A stretch of 64,000 bases of DNA from Akkermansiaceae bacterium. Lineage in GTDB: Bacteria; Verrucomicrobiota; Verrucomicrobiia; Verrucomicrobiales; Akkermansiaceae. This document shows, piece by piece, positions 33,187 through 41,492 of this stretch. Within the stretch, counting starts at the first letter, position 1, and each line of letters begins with the position of its first letter. Made by a program: the position numbers and the translations under genes. The notes beneath the pieces were generated by a model. That model was not told where the DNA came from, searched no databases, and saw only the letters and a program-made list of their open reading frames with translations. The stretch is from contig SUVL01000011.1 of NCBI GenBank assembly GCA_015062005.1, positions 16,208 through 80,207 of the forward strand. The letters are read 5' to 3'.

Positions 33187-35304
33187 TCAGAACAGCGGCA
33201 GTTCAGGCTGCTCCTCGGTGCGCGCACGGTCGATGATTTCCTGGTCGCAAAGCGGGCAGAAATCGTGTCGGCCGCGGAGGTAGCCGTGCTTCTCGCACAC
33301 GGAGAAGAGCGGCGTCACCGTGATGTAGGGCATCTTGAAGTTGGTGAGCACCTTGCGCACGATGTCGCGGCAGGCCTCCGGGGAGGAGATAGCCTCGTTC
33401 ATGTACATGTGGAACACCGTACCACCCGTGTAGCAGCACTGCAACTTGTCCTGCATCTGCAGGGCCTTGAACAGGTCGTGCGTGTAGCCGGCCGGCAGCT
33501 GCGAGCTGTTCGTGTAGTAGCGGTGGCCGGGAGTACCGCTCTGGATGATATCCGGGAAACGCTTCTGGTCTTCGCGGGCAAAGCGGTGGGTGGTACCTTC
33601 GGCGGGGGTAGCCTCCAGATTGTACAGGTTACCGGTGGTCTCCTGGTAGCCGCGGATGCGTTCGCGCATGAAGTGCAGCACTTCCTCAGCAAAGGCGATA
33701 CCCTGCGGCTCGGCCGTGTTCATCGTGTCGTTGGAGAAGTTGCGCAGCATTTCGTTCATGCCGTTCAGGCCGATGGTGGAGAAATGGTTGCGCAGATGCG
33801 GCAGGTAGCGTTTGGTGTAGGGATACAGGCCGCGGTCGTAGAGCGTGTTGATGAACACGCGCTTCTTCTCCAGAGTGTCCTTGGCCAGGTCCATCAGTTC
33901 GCCAAGCTTGCTGTACAGCAGGTTCTTGTTGCCCTTGTACAGGTAACCCAGACGGGCCATGTTGATGGTCACCACGCCGATGGAACCAGTCATTTCCGCA
34001 GAACCGAACAGGCCACCGCCGCGCTTGAGCAGCTCGCGAAGATCCAGCTGCAGACGGCAGCACATGGAACGCACGGCATCCGGCTTGTAGGCTTCCTCGT
34101 CGATAATCTTGTTGCCGTTCTCGTCGTACTTGTACTGGGAGCCGATGAAGTTCTGGAAGTAGGAGGAACCAATCTTGGCTGCGTTCTCAAAGAGCAGCGG
34201 CACGTTCTCATCGTCCCAGTCAAAGTCCTCGGTGATATTCACCGTCGGAATAGGGAAGGTGAAGGGCTGGCCCGTGCTGTCGCCCTCGGTAAGCACCTCG
34301 TAGAACGCACGCTGAATAATCTTCATTTCCGGCTGGAAATGCTTATAGGTCAGGTCGGTCAGGGTCTCTGCACCACGCTCGCGAGCCAGGGCGGTAAGCT
34401 GCTCATCTTCCACGCCTTCAAAGATGTGCTGATTACCGGACATGGGAGTCTGCTCGCGCAGGTCGCGGGGCACCGTCCAGTCGATGGTCACGTTCGTGAA
34501 CGGACTCTGACCCCAGCGGCTGGGTACGTTCAGGTTGTAGACGAAGTTGCGCAGGGCTTTCTTGACGGCGTCATACTCCAGCTGGTCCTTGAAGAGATAC
34601 GGGGAAAGGTACGTATCAAAGGAGCTGAAGGCCTGGGCGCCTGCCCATTCACTCTGCAGAATGCCCAGGAAGTTGGCCATCTGCCCCAGAGCCTCGCGGA
34701 AATGACGCGGGGGGCGGCTGTTCACTCGGCTGCGCACACCGTTGAAGCCTTCATTCAGCAGGGCGCGCAGGCTCCAGCCGGCGCAGTAGCCAGTGAGGCA
34801 GTCGAGGTCGTGGATGTGGTAGTCGCCATTGCGGTGGGCGGCACCTTCTTCCGGGGTGTACACCTGGTCGAGCCAGTAGTTGGCAATCACTTTACCGGCG
34901 GTGTTGTTCACCAGGCCGGCGTTGGAGTAGGTGGTGTTGGAGTTTGCCTTGATGCGCCAGTCCGTGTTACCCACGTATTCTTCGATAGTCTGCTTGCAAT
35001 CCACCCAGGTATTTCCCTGGTACAGACCGGCAATCTGCTCACGCTGCAACTTGTGCAGGAAACGGTATTTGATGAAATTGCGGGCTGTGTCGTAGGCGCC
35101 GGCGCGCATCAGTTCCTTCTCGATGCGGTCCTGCACCATTTCCACAGGCAGGTATTCTTCGTGCTTCAGTTTATCCAGCACATTTGCGTATACAAGAGGA
35201 TTGTACTCCTCCTGTGAGGCGTGGAACGCCTTCTCGATGGCCTGCTGTACCTTGTAGGCCTCGAAGCGTTCGCGCTTACCGTTTCGTTTGATAATTTCAG
35301 GCAT
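33187..35304 (-). CDS. nrdD: Anaerobic (class III) ribonucleoside-triphosphate reductase, catalytic part
   Basis: Makes dNTPs without oxygen. The 705-aa protein starts with an ATP-cone (IIKRNGKRERFEAYKVQQAIEKAF) and continues with the NrdD barrel: NTTYSNAGLVNNTAGKV, HIHDLDCLTGYCAGWSL, and FTFPIPTVNITEDFDWDD. Near the C-terminus lies the zinc-binding region (SVCEKHGYLRGRHDFCPLCDQE, four Cys). The chain then ends with ELPLF, before the expected RVxGY glycyl-radical loop. That loop is encoded by the next gene, which overlaps by one base or starts 45 nt later. A point frameshift cannot be excluded but no slippery site is visible. Confidence 0.95.
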   Translation of the reverse strand: MPEIIKRNGKRERFEAYKVQQAIEKAFHASQEEYNPLVYANVLDKLKHEEYLPVEMVQDRIEKELMRAGAYDTARNFIKYRFLHKLQREQIAGLYQGNTWVDCKQTIEEYVGNTDWRIKANSNTTYSNAGLVNNTAGKVIANYWLDQVYTPEEGAAHRNGDYHIHDLDCLTGYCAGWSLRALLNEGFNGVRSRVNSRPPRHFREALGQMANFLGILQSEWAGAQAFSSFDTYLSPYLFKDQLEYDAVKKALRNFVYNLNVPSRWGQSPFTNVTIDWTVPRDLREQTPMSGNQHIFEGVEDEQLTALARERGAETLTDLTYKHFQPEMKIIQRAFYEVLTEGDSTGQPFTFPIPTVNITEDFDWDDENVPLLFENAAKIGSSYFQNFIGSQYKYDENGNKIIDEEAYKPDAVRSMCCRLQLDLRELLKRGGGLFGSAEMTGSIGVVTINMARLGYLYKGNKNLLYSKLGELMDLAKDTLEKKRVFINTLYDRGLYPYTKRYLPHLRNHFSTIGLNGMNEMLRNFSNDTMNTAEPQGIAFAEEVLHFMRERIRGYQETTGNLYNLEATPAEGTTHRFAREDQKRFPDIIQSGTPGHRYYTNSSQLPAGYTHDLFKALQMQDKLQCCYTGGTVFHMYMNEAISSPEACRDIVRKVLTNFKMPYITVTPLFSVCEKHGYLRGRHDFCPLCDQEIIDRARTEEQPELPLF

Positions 35305-35626
35305 GGTTGCGTGAGAGATTTAGATTTTCAGAACCCGTAGACCGGGGCGTTCCGGCCAGCGGGTTGCTGCTCGGTGCACGGGGTTGAATGTACCATGCTG
35401 AATACCCCATTGCAAGCAAAAAAAATGATGGGGGCACACTTTTCTTTATACAAAATATGGAATACTTAAACACTTTGCCATACCACATATTGTATATATT
35501 AGCAGTTTGCATCATTATAGAACATTTCCAGTTTTTCTGACTGGAAATATCGCCGGAAGCTGTTGATTCAAGCGGGGTCTACGCCTAAAAAAAGCATTCT
35601 CAAGTAGGGCTCTATATGGTGTGGCA
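35305..35626. other. Intergenic region upstream of nrdD
   Basis: An AT-rich gap between nrdD (reading left) and the terminator of the methyltransferase gene. The part at 35440-35510 contains AT-rich, partly symmetrical stretches (TACAAAATATGGAATA near 35449 and CCACATATTGTATATA near 35483), about 35 bp apart. Their arrangement vaguely recalls paired NrdR boxes, but matches to the consensus are poor. No gene is seen. Confidence 0.35.
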
Positions 35627-35658
35627 CAAAAAAAGCACCCACAAAATATTGCGGGTGC
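35627..35658 (-). terminator. Rho-independent terminator of the sufE/methyltransferase group
   Basis: Read on the minus strand, GCACCC (35653-35658) pairs with GGGTGC (35635-35640) around a loop of about 12 nt that can add one or two more pairs, followed by a run of seven T (35628-35634). It lies 22 nt after the stop of the RlmI-like gene. Confidence 0.8.
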
Positions 35659-35679
35659 AGAAAGGGTTTCATGGTTTAG

Positions 35680-36564
35680 TCAATTTTGCGCCCAGATACA
35701 CTTTAAGTAGTCTTCGCCATCAAAATCAAAGGGCATAGGCACCGAAATGAGGGAGGCGGAGGGAATTCCCGCCGACACCATGCGACGGAACGCCGGCATG
35801 GTCAATTTACGGCAATTGGTGGAGCAGAGGATGCGGCCACCGGGAGCCAGACAAGCTGCGGCAAGATTCACCAGGTGATCATAATCTTTTTCCACGCGCC
35901 ACACATGCCCTTTCTCATCGCGGGAGAAGGTGGGCGGGTCAAGCACAATGATGTCGAAGCGGCGCCCCTGGCGGGCAAAGCGGTCCAGCCAGTGCAGCGC
36001 ATCCCCCTTGCAGAAATAGTGGTCATCCGGGTCAATATCATTCAGCGCCATGTTCTCCCGGCACCAGCTCAGGCAGGGCTGGGCCAGATCCAGCGTGGTG
36101 GTCTGCGCACCGGCCAGAGCCGCGCACACGGAAAAGGCACCAGTGTAGGCAAAGGTGTTGAGCACCTTCATCCCGGGGCGGCAGATGCGGCGCAGCTCAG
36201 CGCGGTTGTCGCGCTGGTCCAGAAAAATGCCCTGCGAATACCCTGCCCCCATATCCATGAGATAGCGCACGCCATTCTCCTGAATCACGAAGCGCAGCGG
36301 CACCTCCGGGCCACAGAGGAAAACCGGAGGTTCCTTCACATCCTTGTCCAGCCGCTTCACGTATACCGGGCGGCCGCTCGCTTTCAGGCAATCCTTCAGC
36401 ACAGGGGGCAACGCCGTATCCCGCAGCGACACCAGCAGACGATCTGCCAGAGCATCAATAAACACCCCCGGCCAGGGTGCGCCGTCGGACACACGGAAGG
36501 CATCCGTCTCCGGCGGCAGCTTGGCCTGGCGTTGCTCCAGGAGCCTCTGCAGGGGATTTTTCAC
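35680..36564 (-). CDS. RlmI-like class I SAM-dependent RNA methyltransferase
   Basis: A 294-aa protein with the RlmI/RlmK-type core: MGAGYSQGIFLDQRDNR, the SAM-binding VLNTFAYTGAFSVCAALAGA, and the catalytic LDPPTFSR near residue 208. The final segment CSTNCRKL matches the late conserved region. It probably methylates cytosine in 23S rRNA, but the N-terminal PUA domain of E. coli RlmI is missing, so the target may differ. The start is a GTG at 36564 overlapping the sufE stop (GTGA). A terminator follows. Confidence 0.88.
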   Translation of the reverse strand: MKNPLQRLLEQRQAKLPPETDAFRVSDGAPWPGVFIDALADRLLVSLRDTALPPVLKDCLKASGRPVYVKRLDKDVKEPPVFLCGPEVPLRFVIQENGVRYLMDMGAGYSQGIFLDQRDNRAELRRICRPGMKVLNTFAYTGAFSVCAALAGAQTTTLDLAQPCLSWCRENMALNDIDPDDHYFCKGDALHWLDRFARQGRRFDIIVLDPPTFSRDEKGHVWRVEKDYDHLVNLAAACLAPGGRILCSTNCRKLTMPAFRRMVSAGIPSASLISVPMPFDFDGEDYLKCIWAQN

Positions 36565-36986
36565 AGCAGGAAGGTCTTGGCGGCGGTATCGGCAGCCTTG
36601 CGTATGGTGGCTGCCATGGAAGTGAGCGCATTGGCACGGGTGGAAGCCAGGTGCTCCTTCAACCCGCAGTCATCCAGTCTGCCGAGGTCGGCAGCAAGGA
36701 TTTCTGCCGGCGTGAGCCCGGAAAGCAGGCGGATGAAGAGCGCAATAAGCCCCTTCGTGATGAGCGAGTCACTATCGGCATGGATGATGAGCTTGCCGTC
36801 ATCCATCTCCGTGCCCACCCACACGCGGCTCTGGCAGCCTTTGATGAGGTTACTGTTCTTGCGGAACTGCTCGGGCATGGCAGGCAGCCGGCGCCCCAGC
36901 GAGATGATGAACTCGTATTTCTCCGTCCAGTCCTCGAAGACGGACATATCATCCAGCAGTTCCTCTATTCGTGCGTTGTAATCCAT
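36561..36986 (-). CDS. sufE: SufE-like cysteine desulfuration protein
   Basis: A 141-aa protein of the SufE/CsdE family, which accepts sulfur from a cysteine desulfurase for iron-sulfur cluster assembly. The active-site Cys lies in NLIKGCQSRVWV near residue 51, and IALFIRLLSGLTPAEIL and GLKEHLASTRANALTSM match the family. The ATG at 36986 overlaps the argF stop as TGATG. A GTG one codon earlier is also in frame. It links argF and the RlmI-like gene. No sufS or sufBCD gene is nearby. Confidence 0.93.
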   Translation of the reverse strand: MDYNARIEELLDDMSVFEDWTEKYEFIISLGRRLPAMPEQFRKNSNLIKGCQSRVWVGTEMDDGKLIIHADSDSLITKGLIALFIRLLSGLTPAEILAADLGRLDDCGLKEHLASTRANALTSMAATIRKAADTAAKTFLL

Positions 36987-37903
36987 CACTTCGTGCGGCT
37001 GGTTGCCAGCGTGTAGAGCACGGCCTTCTGGGCGTGCAGGCGGTTCTCGGCTTCGCGGAAAATGACCGGAGCATTGGACTCCAGCACCTCATCCGTGATT
37101 TCATAGCCCCGGTAGGCAGGCAGGCAGTGCAGCACGATGTGGCCGGGGGCGGCCAGCTTCAGCAGCTCCGCATTCACCTGATAGGGGAAGAAAGCCTTCT
37201 CCTTGGTGCCCTTCTCTGCCTCCTGGCCCATGGAAATCCAGGTATCGGTGTTAATCACCATGCAATCGCGCACGGCTTCGGCGGCATCGGTGGTGCAGAT
37301 GATGTTCGGGCAGTCGAGCGCTGCGAGCGTCTCGGCCTTGGGCAGAGCCTGCTCAGGCCCGGCCAGCACCAGCGTGAAGCCCAGGTGCTTGGCAGCCCAC
37401 ATCCAGGAGCGCCCCATGTTGTTATCCACATCGCCGAGGAAAGCAATCTTCATATTCTTCCAGGAGCCCACGCCGTACTGCTCCTCAATGGTGAGCAGGT
37501 CGGCCAGAATCTGGCAGGGGTGCTCCTGGTCAGTCAGGGCGTTGATGGTCGGCAGCTTGGAGTATTCGGCAAAATCCACCACATCCTGCTGGTCATAGGT
37601 GCGGATGATGGCGCCGTGAATCATGCGACCCAGCACACGCGCTGTGTCCTTGATAGGCTCACCGCGGCCCAGCTGGATATCGCGGGTGGAAAGGAACATC
37701 GGGCGACCGCCCAGTTCGGAAACCCCCACCTCAAAGGAGACACGCGTGCGGGTGGAGGATTTGGAGAAAATCAATGCCCAGGTCTGCCCGGCCAAGGGCT
37801 GCTCGGTGTGGCAACCGCGCTCTGCCTTGAGCTTGTGGCCCAGGGCAAGCAGCTCGCAAATCTGGTCGCCGCTCAGTTCTTCAATGGAAAGAAGGTTTTT
37901 CAT
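36986..37903 (-). CDS. argF: Ornithine carbamoyltransferase
   Basis: Makes citrulline from ornithine and carbamoyl phosphate. The 305-aa protein shows the carbamoyl-phosphate site SKSSTRTRVSFEVG near residue 47, the ALTDQEHPCQILADLLTI motif near residue 121, and the ornithine loop HCLPAYRGYEI near residue 257. The last has Tyr in place of the usual His in HCLPAHRG, still compatible with the family. It is first of three overlapping genes (argF, sufE, RlmI-like). Confidence 0.95.
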   Translation of the reverse strand: MKNLLSIEELSGDQICELLALGHKLKAERGCHTEQPLAGQTWALIFSKSSTRTRVSFEVGVSELGGRPMFLSTRDIQLGRGEPIKDTARVLGRMIHGAIIRTYDQQDVVDFAEYSKLPTINALTDQEHPCQILADLLTIEEQYGVGSWKNMKIAFLGDVDNNMGRSWMWAAKHLGFTLVLAGPEQALPKAETLAALDCPNIICTTDAAEAVRDCMVINTDTWISMGQEAEKGTKEKAFFPYQVNAELLKLAAPGHIVLHCLPAYRGYEITDEVLESNAPVIFREAENRLHAQKAVLYTLATSRTK

Positions 37904-38354
37904 GGCTCAATATAAAATTCCGGGAAAACCGAAAGGTAGCATGTTTCCCCTGCTCTGTAAAGTTCAGAATGAGTCAGCGCAACCCAATATGTCGTTGTCA
38001 GCTGAAATTCTGCCCCGCAACATCAATTTGCGCATCTCAATCCGGGCTGCTGTTCTTCAGCAGCAAGCCCCGCACCGAGAGCATATCCGTGTTTCCCGTA
38101 CTTGTTCGGTTACTTGTTCGGCAGACAGTCCTTCATGGATGCTCAAGTATCTATTTTTGAGCTCATTCCGCTCACCCATCATCAAATTTCGCAGAAACTT
38201 TTCCAAGTAGGTGATGTTTACAGTCCTTCTACGGATTACAGTCCGACAGCCGCCTGCCACACAAGCCACAACAGAGATATGCCGTTATTTCTGTGCCACG
38301 CACAGAGATTTGGCTTGCCTGAAAGGCAGGGCAAGAGTATAGTTTCGCACTGAA
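37904..38354. other. Intergenic region between argF and tdh
   Basis: A 451-bp gap between divergent genes. It contains a small hairpin (GCTGCTG at 38046-38052 with its complement at 38058-38064) and a short direct repeat of TTACTTGTTCGG type near 38098-38125. A 70-codon minus-strand frame at 38057-38269 has no recognisable features. The tdh promoter lies at its right end. Otherwise nothing is seen. Confidence 0.4.
38315..38343 (+). promoter_or_regulatory. tdh promoter
   Basis: TTGCCT at 38315-38320, a 17-bp spacer and TATAGT at 38338-38343. The ATG follows 11 nt later at 38355, so the leader would be only about 5 nt, close to leaderless. Confidence 0.5.
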
Positions 38355-39386
38355 ATGAAAGCCCTCGTCAAAACAAAGGCCGATAAAGGCCTGGAGCTGA
38401 TAGACGTGCCGATGCCTGAAGTCGGCGTGAATGATGTTCTCATCAAGATTTACAAGACCGCCATCTGCGGCACTGACCTGCACATCTGGAACTGGGATCC
38501 CTGGGCCCAGCAGACCATTCCGGTGGGCATGCATGTGGGGCATGAGTTCTGCGGCGTCATCGAGCGCGTGGGCTCTGCCGTCACCGAGTACAAGCCCGGC
38601 GATGTCGTGTCCGGCGAGGGTCACATCGTCTGCGGCCACTGCCGCAACTGCCGCAAGGGGCTTTTCCACCTCTGCCCGAACACCAAGGGCGTGGGCGTGA
38701 ACCGCGAGGGTTGCTTTGCGGAGTACCTCTGCATCCCGCAGAACAACGTCATCCGCATCCACAAGGATATGCCCATGGAGATTGCCTCCATCCTCGACCC
38801 CCTGGGCAATGCTACGCACACTGCCCTTTCCTGGGATCTCGTGGGTGAGGACGTGCTCATCACCGGTGCCGGCCTCATCGGTTCCATGGCAGCCGCTGTC
38901 TGCAAGAAAGCCGGTGCCAAGAGCGTAACCATCACCGATGTGAGCGACTACAAGCTCAACCTGGCCCGCATCATGGGCGCAGACCGCACCGTGAACGTCA
39001 TCTCCGGCGACAGTATCGCCGCCGCCCGCGAGGACCTCGAAATCGCAGAGGGCTACGGCGTGTGCCTTGAAATGAGTGGTGCCCCCGCCTGCCTGAAGGA
39101 CATCATCACCCACTCCGCCTACGGGGCCAATATCTCCCTGCTCGGCATCCAGCCCGGCGGCTCCGGCATCGATTGGAACACCTTCGTGTGGAAGGGGCTC
39201 AAGATGAAGGGAATCTACGGCCGCGAAATGTTCGGCACCTGGCAGAAGATGGACGCCATGCTGCGCTCCGGTCTGGATGTTTCCCCCATCATCACCCACC
39301 GCCTGCACTACACCGACTTCAAGGAAGGCTTCGAGGTGATGAACTCCGGCAAGTCCGGCAAGGTGGTACTCACCTGGGCTGAATAA
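38355..39386 (+). CDS. tdh: L-threonine 3-dehydrogenase
   Basis: A zinc-dependent NAD-linked dehydrogenase of 343 aa that oxidises threonine to 2-amino-3-ketobutyrate. It shows the catalytic zinc residues (KTAICGTDLHIWNWD, GHEFCG), the structural zinc cysteines (CGHCRNCRKGLFHLC) and the nucleotide fold (LITGAGLIGSMAAAVCKKAGA). MNSGKSGKVVL is at the C-terminus. Mucin is rich in threonine, so the gene fits a mucin feeder. The partner kbl is not in this window. It ends at a terminator. Confidence 0.95.
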   Translation: MKALVKTKADKGLELIDVPMPEVGVNDVLIKIYKTAICGTDLHIWNWDPWAQQTIPVGMHVGHEFCGVIERVGSAVTEYKPGDVVSGEGHIVCGHCRNCRKGLFHLCPNTKGVGVNREGCFAEYLCIPQNNVIRIHKDMPMEIASILDPLGNATHTALSWDLVGEDVLITGAGLIGSMAAAVCKKAGAKSVTITDVSDYKLNLARIMGADRTVNVISGDSIAAAREDLEIAEGYGVCLEMSGAPACLKDIITHSAYGANISLLGIQPGGSGIDWNTFVWKGLKMKGIYGREMFGTWQKMDAMLRSGLDVSPIITHRLHYTDFKEGFEVMNSGKSGKVVLTWAE

Positions 39387-39413
39387 GGTTCACCAAGCTT
39401 TCATTATCCCCAC

Positions 39414-39457
39414 CCGCGTGCAATGGGAAATAAAACCCGCTGCACGCGGTTTTCTTT
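39414..39457 (+). terminator. tdh terminator overlapping the next promoter
   Basis: A 9-bp stem (CCGCGTGCA at 39414-39422 with TGCACGCGG at 39441-39449) around an 18-nt loop, followed by TTTTCTTT. The last T residues are shared with the -35 box of the antiporter promoter. Confidence 0.8.
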
Positions 39458-39484
39458 GACACCGCAGCAATATATTGCTAAACT
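39456..39484 (+). promoter_or_regulatory. Promoter of the NhaC-like antiporter
   Basis: A perfect TTGACA at 39456-39461, a 17-bp spacer and TAAACT at 39479-39484. The leader to the ATG at 39507 is about 16 nt and has no clear Shine-Dalgarno sequence. Confidence 0.65.
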
Positions 39485-39506
39485 CAGCGCTAACACGATA
39501 TTTTCC

Positions 39507-40823
39507 ATGAAAGACGAACAACAGACACAGCTTCCGCTCCGGGGCCACAGCCGAGGTCTCTGGATTCTCAGCCCCCTGGTAGTATTCTTCGTGCTCTACC
39601 TGAGTGCCTCCATCCTGCTGGGGGATTTCTACAAGATGCCCGTCACCGTTGCGTTCATGGCTGCCTGCACCTGGGCCTTCATCGTGTGCCGCCCTCGCCG
39701 CTTCAGCGAACGCATCGAGCGTTTTTCCCGTGGTGCCGCCCACAGCAACATCATGATGATGGTGTGGATTTTCGTGCTCGCAGGGGCCTTTGCCGCCTCC
39801 GCCAAATACATCGGCTCAGTGGATGCCACGGTGAACCTCACCCTTTCCCTGCTGCCGGCCAACATGGTGCTGGCGGGCGTGTTCCTGGCTTCGTGCATCA
39901 TTTCCCTTTCCATCGGCACCTCGGTGGGTACCATCGTTGCCCTCATGCCTGTGGCCGTGGGCCTGGCAGATAAGGCAGGGGCGGACCTGTCCATCATGGC
40001 CGGCAGTGTCATCGGCGGCGCCTTCTTCGGGGACAACCTCTCCTTCATTTCCGATACCACCATCGCCTCCACCCGCACCCAGGGCTGCGCCATGCAGGAT
40101 AAGTTCAAAGCCAACTTCGCCATTGTCTGCCCGGCCGCCGTGCTCGTGTTGGTGCTCTATGTGGCCCTGGGCTGGAACCTCGCCCCGGTGGAAATCACCC
40201 AGGAAACCCAGTGGCTCAAAGTGCTGCCCTACCTGCTCGTGCTCATCACCGCCCTCTGCGGCGTGAACGTCATGAAAGTGCTCATCCTCGGCATCGTTGC
40301 CACCGGTATCGTTGCCGGTATTGAAGGCGGTTACTCCATCATCGACTGGGTGGGCTCCATGGGTCAGGGCATGACCGGCATGGGCGAGCTCATCATCGTC
40401 ACCCTGCTGGCAGCAGGCATGCTCGAACTCATCCGCTACAACGGTGGTCTGGCCTACATCGTCGAGCACCTCACCGCCTGCATCCGCGGCCGCCGTGGGG
40501 CAGAATGCAGCATTACCCTCATGACCGCCCTTGCCAACTTCTGTACCGCCAACAACACCGTAGCCATCGTAGCCGTCGGCAATATCGCCCGCAGTGTCGC
40601 GCAGAAATATGGCATCTCCGCCCCCCGCTCCGCCAGCCTCATGGACACCGCCTCCTGCGTCATCCAGGGAATCCTGCCCTACGGCGCCCAGCTCCTCATG
40701 GGCTCCGCCCTGGCCGGTATCACCGCCTTCTCCATCATTCCCTACCTTTTCTACCCCTTCGTCATGGGAATCTCGGCCGCCATCTTCATCATCTTCGCGC
40801 TGGCGGAAAAGAAATCAGCATAG
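39507..40823 (+). CDS. NhaC-family sodium/proton antiporter
   Basis: An inner-membrane antiporter of 438 aa with about eleven helices. Conserved segments include SLSIGTSVGTIVALMPVAVG, SVIGGAFFGDNLSFISDTTIASTRTQG and MDTASCVIQGILPYGAQLLMG, which match NhaC-like proteins; the SDTT motif is typical. It would exchange sodium for protons in pH or salt homeostasis. The start at 39507 is chosen because the promoter lies just upstream. An earlier ATG at 39423 would precede the promoter. Confidence 0.9.
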   Translation: MKDEQQTQLPLRGHSRGLWILSPLVVFFVLYLSASILLGDFYKMPVTVAFMAACTWAFIVCRPRRFSERIERFSRGAAHSNIMMMVWIFVLAGAFAASAKYIGSVDATVNLTLSLLPANMVLAGVFLASCIISLSIGTSVGTIVALMPVAVGLADKAGADLSIMAGSVIGGAFFGDNLSFISDTTIASTRTQGCAMQDKFKANFAIVCPAAVLVLVLYVALGWNLAPVEITQETQWLKVLPYLLVLITALCGVNVMKVLILGIVATGIVAGIEGGYSIIDWVGSMGQGMTGMGELIIVTLLAAGMLELIRYNGGLAYIVEHLTACIRGRRGAECSITLMTALANFCTANNTVAIVAVGNIARSVAQKYGISAPRSASLMDTASCVIQGILPYGAQLLMGSALAGITAFSIIPYLFYPFVMGISAAIFIIFALAEKKSA

Positions 40824-40889
40824 TCAATCGCGCATCCGGGAAAGGACGGGGAAGGACCATCCTTCCGATGGCAAAGAACTCGTTTCCGC

Positions 40890-41492
40890 ATGAAATTCTC
40901 ATTATTTTCCATTCTCTGCGCCCTGGTGCTTTTCGCCATACCCTGTTCAGCCGCAGGCGGCGAGCCCGTTGCGGTGCCAGCACCGGCGGTTCATATCAAC
41001 TGGTACGAAATTCCCCCGGACATCCGCCGATACCTCATCCTGATGACCGCTGTTTCCATGGAGCTCAATGCAGAGCTGCCCGATGGCGGCATCAACCCTG
41101 CACCGCAGCAGCAGTTTGATATGATGCAGAAAATCGTTGAGCGCACACCCGTGGATTTTCTGACCGGCGAGGCGAGAGCCTACATCACCGAGGCCAACAG
41201 ACTCAACCTCACAATAGTGGATACCCTGCGCCGTGAGGCTCCGGAAGACCGGGCGAGCATCCTGGCAGTCCGGGAGCGTTTCGCCCCCCAGATTGACGAG
41301 CTTGCCGCCAGATACCCCTCGGTGAGCCGGTATTTCACCCCGGAAGCGCAGGTGTTCATCTCGATGATGATTATCCGGGAAACCGACCTGCAACGCGTCA
41401 TGATGCAGGCAAGCATGGCCGGAAAATCCCGGCAGGAGACCATGCGCACCGCCGTTGAGCACCTGCGCTATGAAGCAGAGCAGCAATTCTGA
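40890..41492 (+). CDS. Secreted helical protein, unknown function
   Basis: A 200-aa protein with a signal peptide (MKFSLFSILCALVLFAIPCSA, cleavage near 21). The mature part is helical with alternating charges (VDTLRREAPEDRASILAVRERFAPQIDEL) and has no Cys, which suggests a periplasmic all-helical domain. It lies 66 nt after the antiporter. No family is recognised. A palindromic repeat overlaps its stop region. Confidence 0.65.
   Translation: MKFSLFSILCALVLFAIPCSAAGGEPVAVPAPAVHINWYEIPPDIRRYLILMTAVSMELNAELPDGGINPAPQQQFDMMQKIVERTPVDFLTGEARAYITEANRLNLTIVDTLRREAPEDRASILAVRERFAPQIDELAARYPSVSRYFTPEAQVFISMMIIRETDLQRVMMQASMAGKSRQETMRTAVEHLRYEAEQQF

Noticed and set aside
33185..33195. Programmed frameshift joining nrdD to the glycyl-radical gene
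   Set aside because: Joining would need a -1 shift at TTC TGA. No slippery heptamer or downstream structure is evident. Coupled reinitiation explains the junction more simply.
33265..35217. A 650-codon plus-strand frame opposite nrdD
   Set aside because: It is an antisense shadow: nrdD carries an intact ATP-cone, catalytic barrel and zinc site.
35440..35510. A pair of AT-rich stretches upstream of nrdD resembling NrdR boxes
   Set aside because: By hand the matches to the NrdR consensus are only about 11 and 9 of 16, and the spacing of about 35 bp is slightly off. Kept only as a remark.
38057..38269. A 70-codon minus-strand frame in the argF-tdh gap ending in CSRCGACC
   Set aside because: The Cys motif caught attention, but there is no ribosome binding site, no family resemblance, and the N-terminal half looks non-coding. 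A remnant cannot be excluded.
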